Notes under the pieces: generated by a model
Database searches by the model: none
Told to the model about the DNA's origin: nothing
The model's input: only the letters and a program-made list of their open reading frames with translations
NCBI GenBank assembly: GCA_937934635.1
Contig: CALGZD010000411.1
Coordinates: forward strand, 1 to 8,583
DNA length: 8,583 nucleotides
Direction: 5' to 3'
DNA from: an uncultured Deinococcales bacterium
GTDB lineage: Bacteria; Deinococcota; Deinococci; Deinococcales; Trueperaceae
Position numbers and translations under genes: made by a program
Shown here: piece by piece, positions 1 through 4,717 of the stretch
Position numbering within the stretch: position 1 is the first letter of the stretch
Layout of the letters: every line of letters begins with the position of its first letter

Positions 1-70
1 AGCTAGCAAGTCACGTAAAACGGATGGTGATTACTATGGGTTGATTGTAGAGAATGAGTTTGTTACCTAG
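1..70 (+). CDS. 3' end of an unidentified CDS (partial)
   Basis: A reading frame is open from base 2 to a TAG stop at 68-70. It gives 22 residues ending DYYGLIVENEFVT, a mixed polar and hydrophobic composition that looks like a real protein C-terminus. The start lies outside the window. Too little is visible to name a family. The gene would converge on the kinase gene that ends at 184. An open frame this short can occur by chance, so this is tentative. Confidence 0.35.
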   Translation, partial: ASKSRKTDGDYYGLIVENEFVT

Positions 71-149
71 CTGAATATGTAATTAATGCTAGTTTAATGG
101 TTGCTTGGGTGCTTGTTAATCTTTACGCTCATTTAGCATGGGGAAATGT

Positions 150-169
150 CTTAAAGTTTCTGCTTTAAG
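150..169. other. Hairpin between convergent gene ends
   Basis: CTTAAAG (150-156) and CTTTAAG (163-169) form a perfect 7-bp inverted repeat around a 6-base loop, midway between the possible upstream gene end and the stop of the kinase gene. Neither strand has a clear run of T after the stem, so it is at best a weak terminator. It is the only structured element seen in 71-183. Confidence 0.35.
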
Positions 170-183
170 CTGCAAGAAGTTAG

Positions 184-1128
184 CTATAACGCAGAACTTA
201 ACCGATTTGCTACCTCTAATGTTTCTTGCCCCTCATCATCAAAGCCTAATTGCATAAGCAACAGTCCTGTAGATACCCGTTCCATAAACCCCCACTGCCA
301 GATAGCTTCAGGGTTAGTATCAGTTAATGACGCTAAAAGTTCACAACGTTTTTGTGCTAGCTTCAAAGTATCTCTTGCTAAAAGTTCAGCATTCCCTTCT
401 CGCATAGGAATCGCCAAATCAAATTCAGCTTCTGCAAATAGACCATCTGGGTCTACAAATTTGTAGCTTTGGGTATGTGCTTCAGCCTTTAAGGTATTAA
501 ATGGGTGAGCATCTCCATGAACCAAAACACACTTGTTTGGATTGTAAGCAGCTTTTCGTTCTTCTGCATAATCCATTGCTAAAGACAAAGTAGAGTCAGA
601 ACAAAACGCTTGAAACGCTTGCCAACTACTTTCGATAAATTTGGACAGTGAAATAGCTTTTTCCTCGCCAGTCGTTAACCCATTTGAGTTATCAAGAGAA
701 ATCCATGCTTCTTTCAAAGTTGTACAAACAAGGCTTATCTGTTCTTTGTAACTTAGCTGAGACTCTGCCAAAGGTTTACCAAGTTCTTCAATCAAAATAG
801 CATTATGTTCATCACTGTGTTTAAAGAGTTTTGGATAGCCATAACCATCTGCGAGTCTATAAACATTTGCTTCATTGGCACAATCGCAGTCACTTGGCAA
901 GCCAATTTTTAAGATTACTTTAGTACTATCCGAAGTCGTAGTTTTTAGAACCAAACTTTCTGAACCACCTTCAAGTACTTCTCCACGGTTTGAAAAGTCT
1001 AGAAGGTTTAGCTGCCATTGTTCAGCCAGTTCAGTGACTATGCTATCTAAATTGGCAATCCAGCTTTTACCAACCTCACCACGCTTTGAGGCTCTTTGAT
1101 GCACTCTTTTTGGTAAACGATAGTTCAT
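184..1128 (-). CDS. Aminoglycoside phosphotransferase (APH)-family kinase
   Basis: A protein of 314 residues with the APH kinase fold. The N-lobe has the ATP-binding lysine K74 (VILKIG), a glutamate candidate for the salt bridge at E86 and the hinge-like stretch ILIEELGKPL (111-120). The C-lobe has the Brenner motif HGDAHPFN (H204, D206, N211) and the metal-binding DPDG (D226), followed by EFDLA. The layout is closest to the APH(6)/StrB and hydroxyurea-kinase group (PF04655 type), which phosphorylates small antibiotics in the cytoplasm. Length is normal and all catalytic residues are present, so the enzyme is probably active. The real substrate is unknown: many chromosomal members act on metabolites, and resistance should not be assumed. 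It is transcribed alone, from a leaderless-type -10 box, downstream of the terminator of the membrane-protein gene. Confidence 0.8.
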   Translation of the reverse strand: MNYRLPKRVHQRASKRGEVGKSWIANLDSIVTELAEQWQLNLLDFSNRGEVLEGGSESLVLKTTTSDSTKVILKIGLPSDCDCANEANVYRLADGYGYPKLFKHSDEHNAILIEELGKPLAESQLSYKEQISLVCTTLKEAWISLDNSNGLTTGEEKAISLSKFIESSWQAFQAFCSDSTLSLAMDYAEERKAAYNPNKCVLVHGDAHPFNTLKAEAHTQSYKFVDPDGLFAEAEFDLAIPMREGNAELLARDTLKLAQKRCELLASLTDTNPEAIWQWGFMERVSTGLLLMQLGFDDEGQETLEVANRLSSAL

Positions 1129-1135
1129 TGTAGTA

Positions 1136-1141
1136 ATAATA
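1136..1141 (-). promoter_or_regulatory. -10 box for a leaderless kinase mRNA
   Basis: On the minus strand TATTAT is followed by exactly seven bases (TACTACA) and then the ATG at 1128. Transcription would start at or next to the A of the start codon. The only SD-like string (AAGGA, about 20 bases upstream of the start) is too far away to act as a ribosome binding site. No convincing -35 is seen at 17 bases; a TTGTCA lies at 1155-1160 but is only 13 bases away. Confidence 0.55.
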
Positions 1142-1156
1142 CTAGCTTGTCCTTTG

Positions 1157-1195
1157 ACAAAATTTAAAGGACATGATGTTGAATTATCATGTCCT
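1157..1195 (-). terminator. Rho-independent terminator of the membrane-protein gene
   Basis: AGGACATGAT (1168-1177) and ATCATGTCCT (1186-1195) form a perfect 10-bp stem around an 8-base loop. Read on the minus strand the stem is followed by TTTAAATTTTG. It lies 38 bases past the stop of the membrane-protein gene and before the promoter of the kinase gene, separating the two into different units. Confidence 0.8.
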
Positions 1196-1232
1196 GAAAT
1201 ATATTGACTTTACCTGTTCTTGTAAATGAGCT

Positions 1233-2126
1233 TTATGAATAACGAGATAGTGAAGCAAAGTAAGCTAATGCAGTAGCAGCACCTAAAGGTACAAGTGCAA
1301 TCACTAATCTGGTGATTGCTTGTGGAACAAGTTTCATATCTTTTGCTAATGGTATGAGCAATGTTGCAGGTGCAACAACGAGTAGCAGTACACCACTGTA
1401 CCAAGGTAGCGAAGCAAAAAAGTAGCCACCAAGCCAAACCATTGAACCAACGACTATAGCAATAACTGGTGAACTAGCCGTAGTTAGTCTGTAAACAGGG
1501 TTAAACCAAGCTAAGACCATGACTGCGCCTAGAGCAGCAGTGAACACGCCCAAAAGTTGTGCGACTATGCCACTAGCAGACAATACTATAGAGATAGCAC
1601 TAAAAGTTGTAATTAAAACAAGTGTTGTTGGAATGATGGCGTGTTTGCGAGAAATATTGTTTTCTAGTGCTAGACCTTCTTCACGTTTTAGGATTAGGTC
1701 AAGAATAAACCAAAAAGCGAAAATAACCAAAATAGGCACTAGAAAATTTATAAAGGCTTCGTCGGTTGCCCAACGGACTCGCTCAGATGGGTGCGTTAAA
1801 CGATTGAGGAAAAGTCGCCAAAGGAATAGGCAAAATAGTCCCAGCCGTACTATCCACTTTAAGGGGCTTAAGTTAGCTTTGTTTGCCCAAAGCAGTTCTA
1901 GTAATGCAAGTAATAAAGCACCTGTCGCCAAGTGTGGAAGCCATTGGGTAAAGCTAACAGGTGGATAGGTGTAGGATTGAACACCTAAAAATCCAGCAAT
2001 GAAACCTGCAGCAAGTGCGATAGCCGCTGCTAAAGAGTTGAAGAAAGGTCGTAATACTAAAAAGAGAACACCACTGACAACAGCAGGTAGCAAAACGCCT
2101 TTAAGCACAACAGTTGTTATATCCAT
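1233..2126 (-). CDS. Polytopic membrane protein of unknown function
   Basis: A protein of 297 residues, very rich in Leu, Ala, Val and Ile, with about ten predicted membrane segments: roughly 8-26, 31-50, 62-80, 90-108, 127-147, 163-183, 187-207, 219-238, 243-261 and 268-290. The only sizeable polar stretches are around 108-122 (RLTHPSERVRWATDE) and 147-162 (KREEGLALENNISRK). No transporter, enzyme or sensor motif that I know is visible, so I give no function. The start is well supported: AAAGGAG at 2143-2137 lies ten bases upstream of the ATG, and a -10-like TATAAT sits at 2185-2180. It is followed by its own terminator and preceded by the terminator of the YceI gene, so it is monocistronic. 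The opposite-strand frame at 1519-1968 is a shadow of it. Confidence 0.75.
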   Translation of the reverse strand: MDITTVVLKGVLLPAVVSGVLFLVLRPFFNSLAAAIALAAGFIAGFLGVQSYTYPPVSFTQWLPHLATGALLLALLELLWANKANLSPLKWIVRLGLFCLFLWRLFLNRLTHPSERVRWATDEAFINFLVPILVIFAFWFILDLILKREEGLALENNISRKHAIIPTTLVLITTFSAISIVLSASGIVAQLLGVFTAALGAVMVLAWFNPVYRLTTASSPVIAIVVGSMVWLGGYFFASLPWYSGVLLLVVAPATLLIPLAKDMKLVPQAITRLVIALVPLGAATALAYFASLSRYS

Positions 2127-2136
2127 GATACAAACA

Positions 2137-2185
2137 CTCCTTTAGAAATTAGGTCGAATAAAGAATTGAGAAAATAAGAATTATA
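2137..2185 (-). promoter_or_regulatory. RBS and probable -10 of the membrane-protein gene
   Basis: The minus strand carries TATAAT (2185-2180) in an A/T-rich stretch and then AAAGGAG (2143-2137), ten bases before the ATG. The -35 is poor: TCTAAA at a 17-base spacing. This is one of the few genes here with a classical leader and Shine-Dalgarno. Confidence 0.55.
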
Positions 2186-2221
2186 TATAAAAATAAAATG
2201 TATTTAGAAAAATATTTAAGA

Positions 2222-2259
2222 ATGAAAAAGCGAGGGTATTTAAAATAAACCCTCGCTTT
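2222..2259 (-). terminator. Rho-independent terminator of the YceI-family gene
   Basis: AAAGCGAGGG (2227-2236) and CCCTCGCTTT (2250-2259) form a perfect, G/C-cored 10-bp stem with a 13-base loop. On the minus strand it continues into TTTTTCATT. It starts 20 bases after the stop codon at 2280. The plus strand has no comparable T run, so it works for the minus-strand gene. Confidence 0.88.
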
Positions 2260-2279
2260 GATTTAACTATTTGTAATGT

Positions 2280-2846
2280 TTATTGCTCGATACCTTCAAA
2301 GCTTAGCATGATGGTAACGGTCTCACCTGCTGCTTGGAGTAAGTTGCTCATACCGTAGTCAGTACGGTTGATATCAAAAGTTGTGTGGTAGCCGAGTAGC
2401 ATTTTGCCATCTCTGTTTGTGCCTTCGCCTGTTTGAATAACATCTACAGTAACTTCGTTAGTGACGCCGTGAATGCTTAGGTCACCAGTAACCACAAATG
2501 TACCTTCATCAGCACCAGCAGATACACTTGTGCTACTAAAGTCAATTGTTGGGAACTGTGCAGAATCAAAGAAGTCAGGGCTTGTTAAGTGACCATCACG
2601 ACGCTCATTGTTTGTATCAACACTATCTACAATGATTTCAAAGCTTAGGCTGCTATTGCTAACGTCTTCTCCGTCATAGGTAAGTACACCTGAAAGCTCG
2701 TCAAATGTTCCATATGTATAGCCAACGCCTGCGTGTAAAATTCTGAATACTGCAAAAGTATGTGCTGAATCACTGTTGAATGTTTGAGCATGACCAAAAG
2801 TACCAAAGGCAAGTGCTGCAACTAATAACATAACTACTTTTTTCAT
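2280..2846 (-). CDS. Secreted YceI-family lipid-binding protein
   Basis: A protein of 188 residues with a clear signal peptide: MKKVV, a hydrophobic core, and a likely cleavage after GHA at residue 20. The mature part shows the YceI lipocalin-like signatures: HTFAVFRI and GTFDELSG near the N-terminus, RRDGHLTSPDFFDSAQFPTI in the middle, GDLSIHGVTNEVTVDV, and FDINRTDYGM near the C-terminus. Known members form a beta-barrel that binds polyisoprenoid or amphiphilic lipids in the periplasm or envelope; the exact ligand here is unknown. Length matches the family. AGAGGA at 2860-2855, eight bases before the ATG, supports the start. It diverges from an HxlR-type regulator, which suggests local control, and it has its own terminator. 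Confidence 0.92.
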   Translation of the reverse strand: MKKVVMLLVAALAFGTFGHAQTFNSDSAHTFAVFRILHAGVGYTYGTFDELSGVLTYDGEDVSNSSLSFEIIVDSVDTNNERRDGHLTSPDFFDSAQFPTIDFSSTSVSAGADEGTFVVTGDLSIHGVTNEVTVDVIQTGEGTNRDGKMLLGYHTTFDINRTDYGMSNLLQAAGETVTIMLSFEGIEQ

Positions 2847-2880
2847 ATCTATAATCCTCTCATTTGCAAGTTCTAATTTT

Positions 2881-2936
2881 TGTCTTGAGACACTTGCTCT
2901 AAAACACTTGCTCTAAAACACTGGCCCCAAGAGACT
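2881..2936. repeat. Degenerate 14-bp tandem array, about four units
   Basis: Units of 14 bases run head to tail: TGTCTTGAGACACT (2881-2894), two identical copies of TGCTCTAAAACACT (2895-2908 and 2909-2922), then GGCCCCAAGAGACT (2923-2936). The inner copies are identical and the outer ones match about 9 or 10 of 14 positions. The array begins 35 bases upstream of the YceI start codon, where promoter or operator sites would lie. Confidence 0.75.
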
Positions 2937-3024
2937 TGCAACGAATACAACTTTAGTAACTATGAAGTAAAAGTCTTGTTCCTACTGTCTAATAGTTGAC
3001 ATAACCAAAAGGGTTTTGTGAAGC

Positions 3025-3168
3025 AAACTATATAAGTAGTGTTTCTAAGTAGCATTTCCATGTAACAACTTTACACACTAAGTGAGTTAGTTCTTACTCG
3101 TTATGAAGCTCGCTGATTTACTGCAACAGCAGTGAATCGTGGAACTGCTAAAGTTAGAAACTATATAA
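3025..3168 (+). repeat. Two copies of AAACTATATAA
   Basis: AAACTATATAA occurs at 3025-3035 and again at 3158-3168, 133 bases apart in the same orientation. Each contains a TATATAA core that could act as a -10 box, so these may be alternative upstream promoters for the regulator or binding sites. A related AAACTATATTG lies at 6132-6142, ahead of another gene. Confidence 0.4.
3115..3138. promoter_or_regulatory. 24-base near-perfect palindrome, candidate operator
   Basis: GATTTACTGC (3115-3124) and GCAGTGAATC (3129-3138) are inverted repeats matching at 9 of 10 positions (the tenth a T/G pair), around AACA. Neither strand has a following T run, so it is not a normal terminator. Dimeric winged-helix regulators such as HxlR proteins bind inverted repeats, which makes this the best operator candidate in the intergenic region. 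Confidence 0.5.
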
Positions 3169-3268
3169 ACTGGTAAAAGGAATGAACCACAACCTTTACT
3201 TGCGGAATATAAATTACCAAACATCAGTTGCTAAAGAATGTATATGTACTTACAAAAAGTTAGTAGCT

Positions 3269-3274
3269 TAGATT
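3269..3274 (+). promoter_or_regulatory. Possible -10 box ahead of the upstream ORF and hxlR-type gene
   Basis: TAGATT ends five bases before an ATG at 3280, matching the TANNNT-near-start layout seen at other genes in this window. A second candidate, TATGCT at 3300-3305, would give a short leader for the ATG at 3327. Neither has a good -35, so the true start of transcription is open. Confidence 0.35.
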
Positions 3275-3279
3275 ATTTT

Positions 3280-3330
3280 ATGAAATTGGGCACTCTGATT
3301 ATGCTAAATAGTGAAGATTGGAAACTATGA
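3280..3330 (+). CDS. Possible 16-codon upstream ORF coupled to the regulator gene
   Basis: ATG at 3280 opens a 16-residue frame (MKLGTLIMLNSEDWKL) ending in TGA at 3328-3330. The stop overlaps the start codon of the HxlR-type gene as ATGA (3327-3330), the classical arrangement for translational coupling. It would be leaderless, behind TAGATT. The regulator start has only a weak GGAA upstream, so re-initiation after this ORF could explain its translation. It is very short and may be chance. Confidence 0.35.
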   Translation: MKLGTLIMLNSEDWKL

Positions 3331-3698
3331 GCGAGCCCACAGATTCAAATCAAACTGATGAAACAAATGGTACAAATATCGGTTTGTGCCCACGATTCCA
3401 CTACGCTGTTGAGCTTATTGGTAAACGATGGACAGGTTTAATCATCACTGTGTTGTTGCAAAATGAAGCAACGCAATCATCAGGTACTCGCTTTCATGAT
3501 ATCCGTAGTGGCATTCCTGAACTAAGTGATCGGATGCTTTCTGAACGGCTTAAAGAATTAGAAGTAGCAGGCATCATCACCCGTGAGGTTTATCCAGAAA
3601 CGCCAGTTCGTGTTGAATACAAACTCACAACTAAAGGACAATCCTTAAAACCAATTATGGATGAGATTGGCAATTGGTCTCAGACATGGGTTGCGTGA
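3327..3698 (+). CDS. HxlR-family winged-helix transcriptional regulator
   Basis: A protein of 123 residues from the ATG at 3327. The HxlR domain covers nearly all of it: CPRFHYAVELIGKRWTGLII (C21 onward), FHDIRSGIPELSDRMLSERL with the recognition helix, LEVAGIITREVYPETPVRVEY as the wing, then LTTKGQSLKPIMDEIGNWS. These are the hallmark strings of the family, DNA-binding dimers that often sense electrophiles or redox stress. The protein has one cysteine, C21, at the N-terminal site used by the redox sensors YodB and HypR. An in-frame TTG at 3318 is a weaker start with no RBS. The gene faces the YceI gene and precedes the DM13 lipoprotein gene by 83 bases. It probably controls one or both, which is inference from position. 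Confidence 0.9.
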   Translation: MSEPTDSNQTDETNGTNIGLCPRFHYAVELIGKRWTGLIITVLLQNEATQSSGTRFHDIRSGIPELSDRMLSERLKELEVAGIITREVYPETPVRVEYKLTTKGQSLKPIMDEIGNWSQTWVA

Positions 3699-3718
3699 TT
3701 CTAGGGGTTGCGTGATTC
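3688..3718 (+). repeat. 17-bp tandem duplication across the regulator stop codon
   Basis: GGGTTGCGTGATTC occurs at 3688-3701 and 3705-3718, a period of 17 bases. The first copy contains the last codons and TGA stop of the HxlR-type gene; the second lies just downstream. It looks like a recent slippage duplication. Since the unit is not a multiple of three and the first copy keeps the stop, the protein is unaffected. Confidence 0.75.
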
Positions 3719-3768
3719 GACTTTCTGGTTGTTAAACTTTTGTGATGTATTTGTTTATACATATGCTC

Positions 3769-3774
3769 TAGCAT
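3769..3774 (+). promoter_or_regulatory. -10 box for a leaderless DM13 lipoprotein mRNA
   Basis: TAGCAT is followed by exactly seven bases and the ATG at 3782, with no Shine-Dalgarno in between. The lipoprotein gene may therefore have its own transcript even though it follows the regulator gene closely. No clear -35 was found. Confidence 0.45.
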
Positions 3775-3776
3775 TG

Positions 3777-3836
3777 TAGATATGAAGATTATAGATATGA
3801 ACACTGTAACTATAAACACCGTAACTATAAGCCCTA
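3777..3836 (+). repeat. Degenerate 15-bp tandem array spanning the DM13 start codon
   Basis: Four units at period 15 run from 3777: TAGATATGAAGATTA, TAGATATGAACACTG, TAACTATAAACACCG, TAACTATAAGCCCTA. In another phase, 3801-3815 and 3816-3830 match at 14 of 15 bases. Fifteen bases is five codons, so the array stays in frame and encodes the N-region of the signal peptide, including NTVTI twice. The first two units each contain an in-frame ATG. Confidence 0.7.
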
Positions 3837-4270
3837 AGAGTCTGATTTACTCACTACTATTAATTTCTGTATTTTTTCTTTCGGCATGTAGTACAACCTC
3901 AACTATGATGGTTGATGATATGGCTGATACTGAAGCTATGGTTATTCGTGAAGCTCAGTTTGAAGATGTAGATGCAAGTCATCAAGGCTCTGGAGACCTG
4001 AAAATTTTACAAAATGGTACTGAACGAACTGTTCGTTTCGAAAACTTTCAGGGTACTCCTGGACCTGGTCTAGTTGTTTTATTGGTTGAAAATGTTGCTG
4101 GTAAAAACAAAAGTGAGATTGGTGCATCCGTAGAGCTAGGTGACCTTAAAAGCACAAATGGCAACCAGAACTACACGATTCCTGAAGGTGTCGACTTATC
4201 AAAGTACGATGGTGTGATGGTTTACTGTAAACCTTTTAGTGTTGTCTTTTCTCGTGCTGCTTTCAAATAG
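3782..4270 (+). CDS. DM13-domain lipoprotein
   Basis: A protein of 162 residues. Residues 20-35 are a hydrophobic lipoprotein signal ending in the lipobox LSAC (33-36), so C36 should be lipidated and the protein held at the membrane facing outward. After a short linker, residues 58-160 match the DM13 domain: FEDVDASHQGSGDLKI, FENFQGTPGPGLVVLL, NYTIPEGVDLSKYDGVMVYC and KPFSVVFSRAAF. The cysteine before KPFSVVF (C149) is the conserved one that led to the family being proposed as an electron-transfer domain; its biochemistry is poorly known. ATG 3782 is chosen because it sits seven bases after a -10 box; ATG 3797 is an in-frame alternative. The gene follows the HxlR-type regulator and ends at a good terminator. 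Confidence 0.88.
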   Translation: MKIIDMNTVTINTVTISPKSLIYSLLLISVFFLSACSTTSTMMVDDMADTEAMVIREAQFEDVDASHQGSGDLKILQNGTERTVRFENFQGTPGPGLVVLLVENVAGKNKSEIGASVELGDLKSTNGNQNYTIPEGVDLSKYDGVMVYCKPFSVVFSRAAFK

Positions 4271-4296
4271 TTAGCAACCGCAGTATTGAAAACCTT

Positions 4297-4350
4297 AAAC
4301 ACTTCTAAGATTCACCGCTAAGTTCCATAAAATGCTTAGGGGTGTTTTTT
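4297..4350 (+). terminator. Terminator of the DM13 gene with two competing 5' arms
   Basis: CACCGCTAAG (4313-4322) pairs with CTTAGGGGTG (4335-4344) except for one central mismatch, and TTTTTT follows at 4345-4350. An upstream arm, AAACACTTCTAAG (4297-4309), can also pair over 13 positions (two G-U) with 4335-4347. The two foldings exclude each other, and the second uses part of the T run. Confidence 0.78.
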
Positions 4351-4388
4351 AGTATAAAATTTCAAGGTAGCCCATTTCAGAATTCTAT

Positions 4389-4417
4389 TTGACAAGTCAG
4401 TCTGTATTCGTCATACT
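4389..4417 (+). promoter_or_regulatory. Near-consensus promoter of a small transcription unit
   Basis: A perfect TTGACA (4389-4394) is separated by 17 bases from CATACT (4412-4417), which matches the -10 consensus at four of six positions. A start near 4424 would give a leader of about 30 bases to the small ORF. It is the only TTGACA in the window at correct spacing from a plausible -10. Confidence 0.6.
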
Positions 4418-4437
4418 GTAATTCATACCACTTTTGT

Positions 4438-4444
4438 GAGGAGG
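4438..4444 (+). promoter_or_regulatory. Strong Shine-Dalgarno for a 21-residue ORF
   Basis: GAGGAGG lies eight bases before the ATG at 4453. It is the strongest RBS in the window and the main reason to take the tiny frame behind it seriously. Another ATG, at 4446, is too close and runs only four codons. Confidence 0.6.
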
Positions 4445-4452
4445 CATGTCCT

Positions 4453-4518
4453 ATGATTGAAAAGAAAACTATGACTCAGTTTGCTATGCAAAATGCCCCT
4501 CTAGAACAAAGCTACTAA
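4453..4518 (+). CDS. Small ORF, 21 residues, unknown
   Basis: ATG at 4453 to TAA at 4516-4518. The peptide begins MIEKKTMTQFAMQ and ends NAPLEQSY. It is polar, with no membrane segment, no cysteine and no recognised motif. The case for translation is its surroundings: near-consensus promoter, GAGGAGG at ideal spacing, and a terminator-like hairpin about 85 bases downstream, so it forms a self-contained unit between two terminated genes. It could be a small protein, a secreted or regulatory peptide precursor, or the coding part of a dual-function RNA. Its 3' half, 4519-4604, is noncoding and holds two copies of AGCTGTAA (4568-4575 and 4597-4604). Unrelated to any family I recognise. Confidence 0.45.
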   Translation: MIEKKTMTQFAMQNAPLEQSY

Positions 4519-4596
4519 AAACAACCATCTTTGTTACTAGAGTATAGGTATACATATTGAGTGACTAAGCTGTAACAATTCTTAGTTTGTTCGTAT

Positions 4597-4640
4597 AGCT
4601 GTAAATCCTACTCAAGGTAGGATGTGGCTTTTGTTTTGCT
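4597..4640 (+). terminator. Probable terminator of the small-ORF unit
   Basis: ATCCTAC (4605-4611) and GTAGGAT (4617-4623) form a perfect 7-bp stem with a 5-base loop. AGC (4597-4599) and GCT (4627-4629) can extend it across an internal loop, and TTTGTTTTGC follows. The stem is interrupted, so confidence is moderate. Confidence 0.5.
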
Positions 4641-4664
4641 TCTGAGTTACCCCCCATATATAAA
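4636..4664 (+). promoter_or_regulatory. Putative promoter of the RIO kinase gene
   Basis: TTGCTT (4636-4641), a 17-base spacer and TATAAA (4659-4664). The -10 is good (five of six), the -35 weak (three of six). Transcription would begin near 4671, just ahead of the long hairpin at 4677-4717, giving a leader of about 100 bases. Confidence 0.4.
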
Positions 4665-4676
4665 ATTTAGTTTTAG

Positions 4677-4717
4677 ATAAGGTTTAAGAGATTGTTCGTT
4701 AATCTTTTTTACCTTAT
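4677..4717 (+). promoter_or_regulatory. Long leader hairpin upstream of the RIO kinase gene
   Basis: ATAAGGT (4677-4683) pairs perfectly with ACCTTAT (4711-4717). After two T-T mismatches, AAGAGATT (4686-4693) pairs with AATCTTTT (4701-4708) with a single G-U. The loop is GTTCGTT. The 17-position stem would sit at or near the 5' end of the mRNA. As DNA the same palindrome could be an operator. No T run follows, so it is not a simple terminator. Confidence 0.55.

Larger units (their letters stand above)
2847..3279. other. Long divergent regulatory region between yceI-type gene and hxlR-type gene
   Basis: No convincing gene is seen in this stretch of more than 430 bases. It holds a degenerate 14-bp tandem array (2881-2936), two copies of AAACTATATAA (3025-3035 and 3158-3168), an isolated TTGACA at 2996-3001, and a near-perfect 24-base palindrome (3115-3138). 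The density of repeats suggests operator function for the neighbouring HxlR-type regulator. That is inference. Confidence 0.5.

Noticed and set aside
184..1128. Calling the kinase an antibiotic-resistance gene
   Set aside because: The fold is clear but the substrate is not. There is no mobile element nearby and base composition matches its neighbours, so resistance is unsupported.
875..1437. Frames at 875-1099 (+) and 1210-1437 (-)
   Set aside because: They are shadows of the kinase and membrane-protein genes. The second is Cys/Thr-rich in an unnatural way and crosses the 3' end of the real gene.
1519..1968. 149-codon plus-strand frame
   Set aside because: Antisense to the membrane-protein gene, rich in Arg, Ser and Lys, no family pattern and no RBS. 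The minus-strand gene has RBS, promoter and terminator.
2881..2936. CRISPR-like reading of the 14-bp units
   Set aside because: Units are directly adjacent with no spacers and far shorter than CRISPR repeats.
2996..3001. Perfect TTGACA as a -35 box
   Set aside because: No acceptable -10 lies 16-18 bases downstream; the nearest TATATA is about 27 bases away.
3318..3326. TTG start three codons before the regulator ATG
   Set aside because: No RBS or well-placed -10 for TTG 3318. The ATG at 3327 is a better codon and all conserved residues lie after it.
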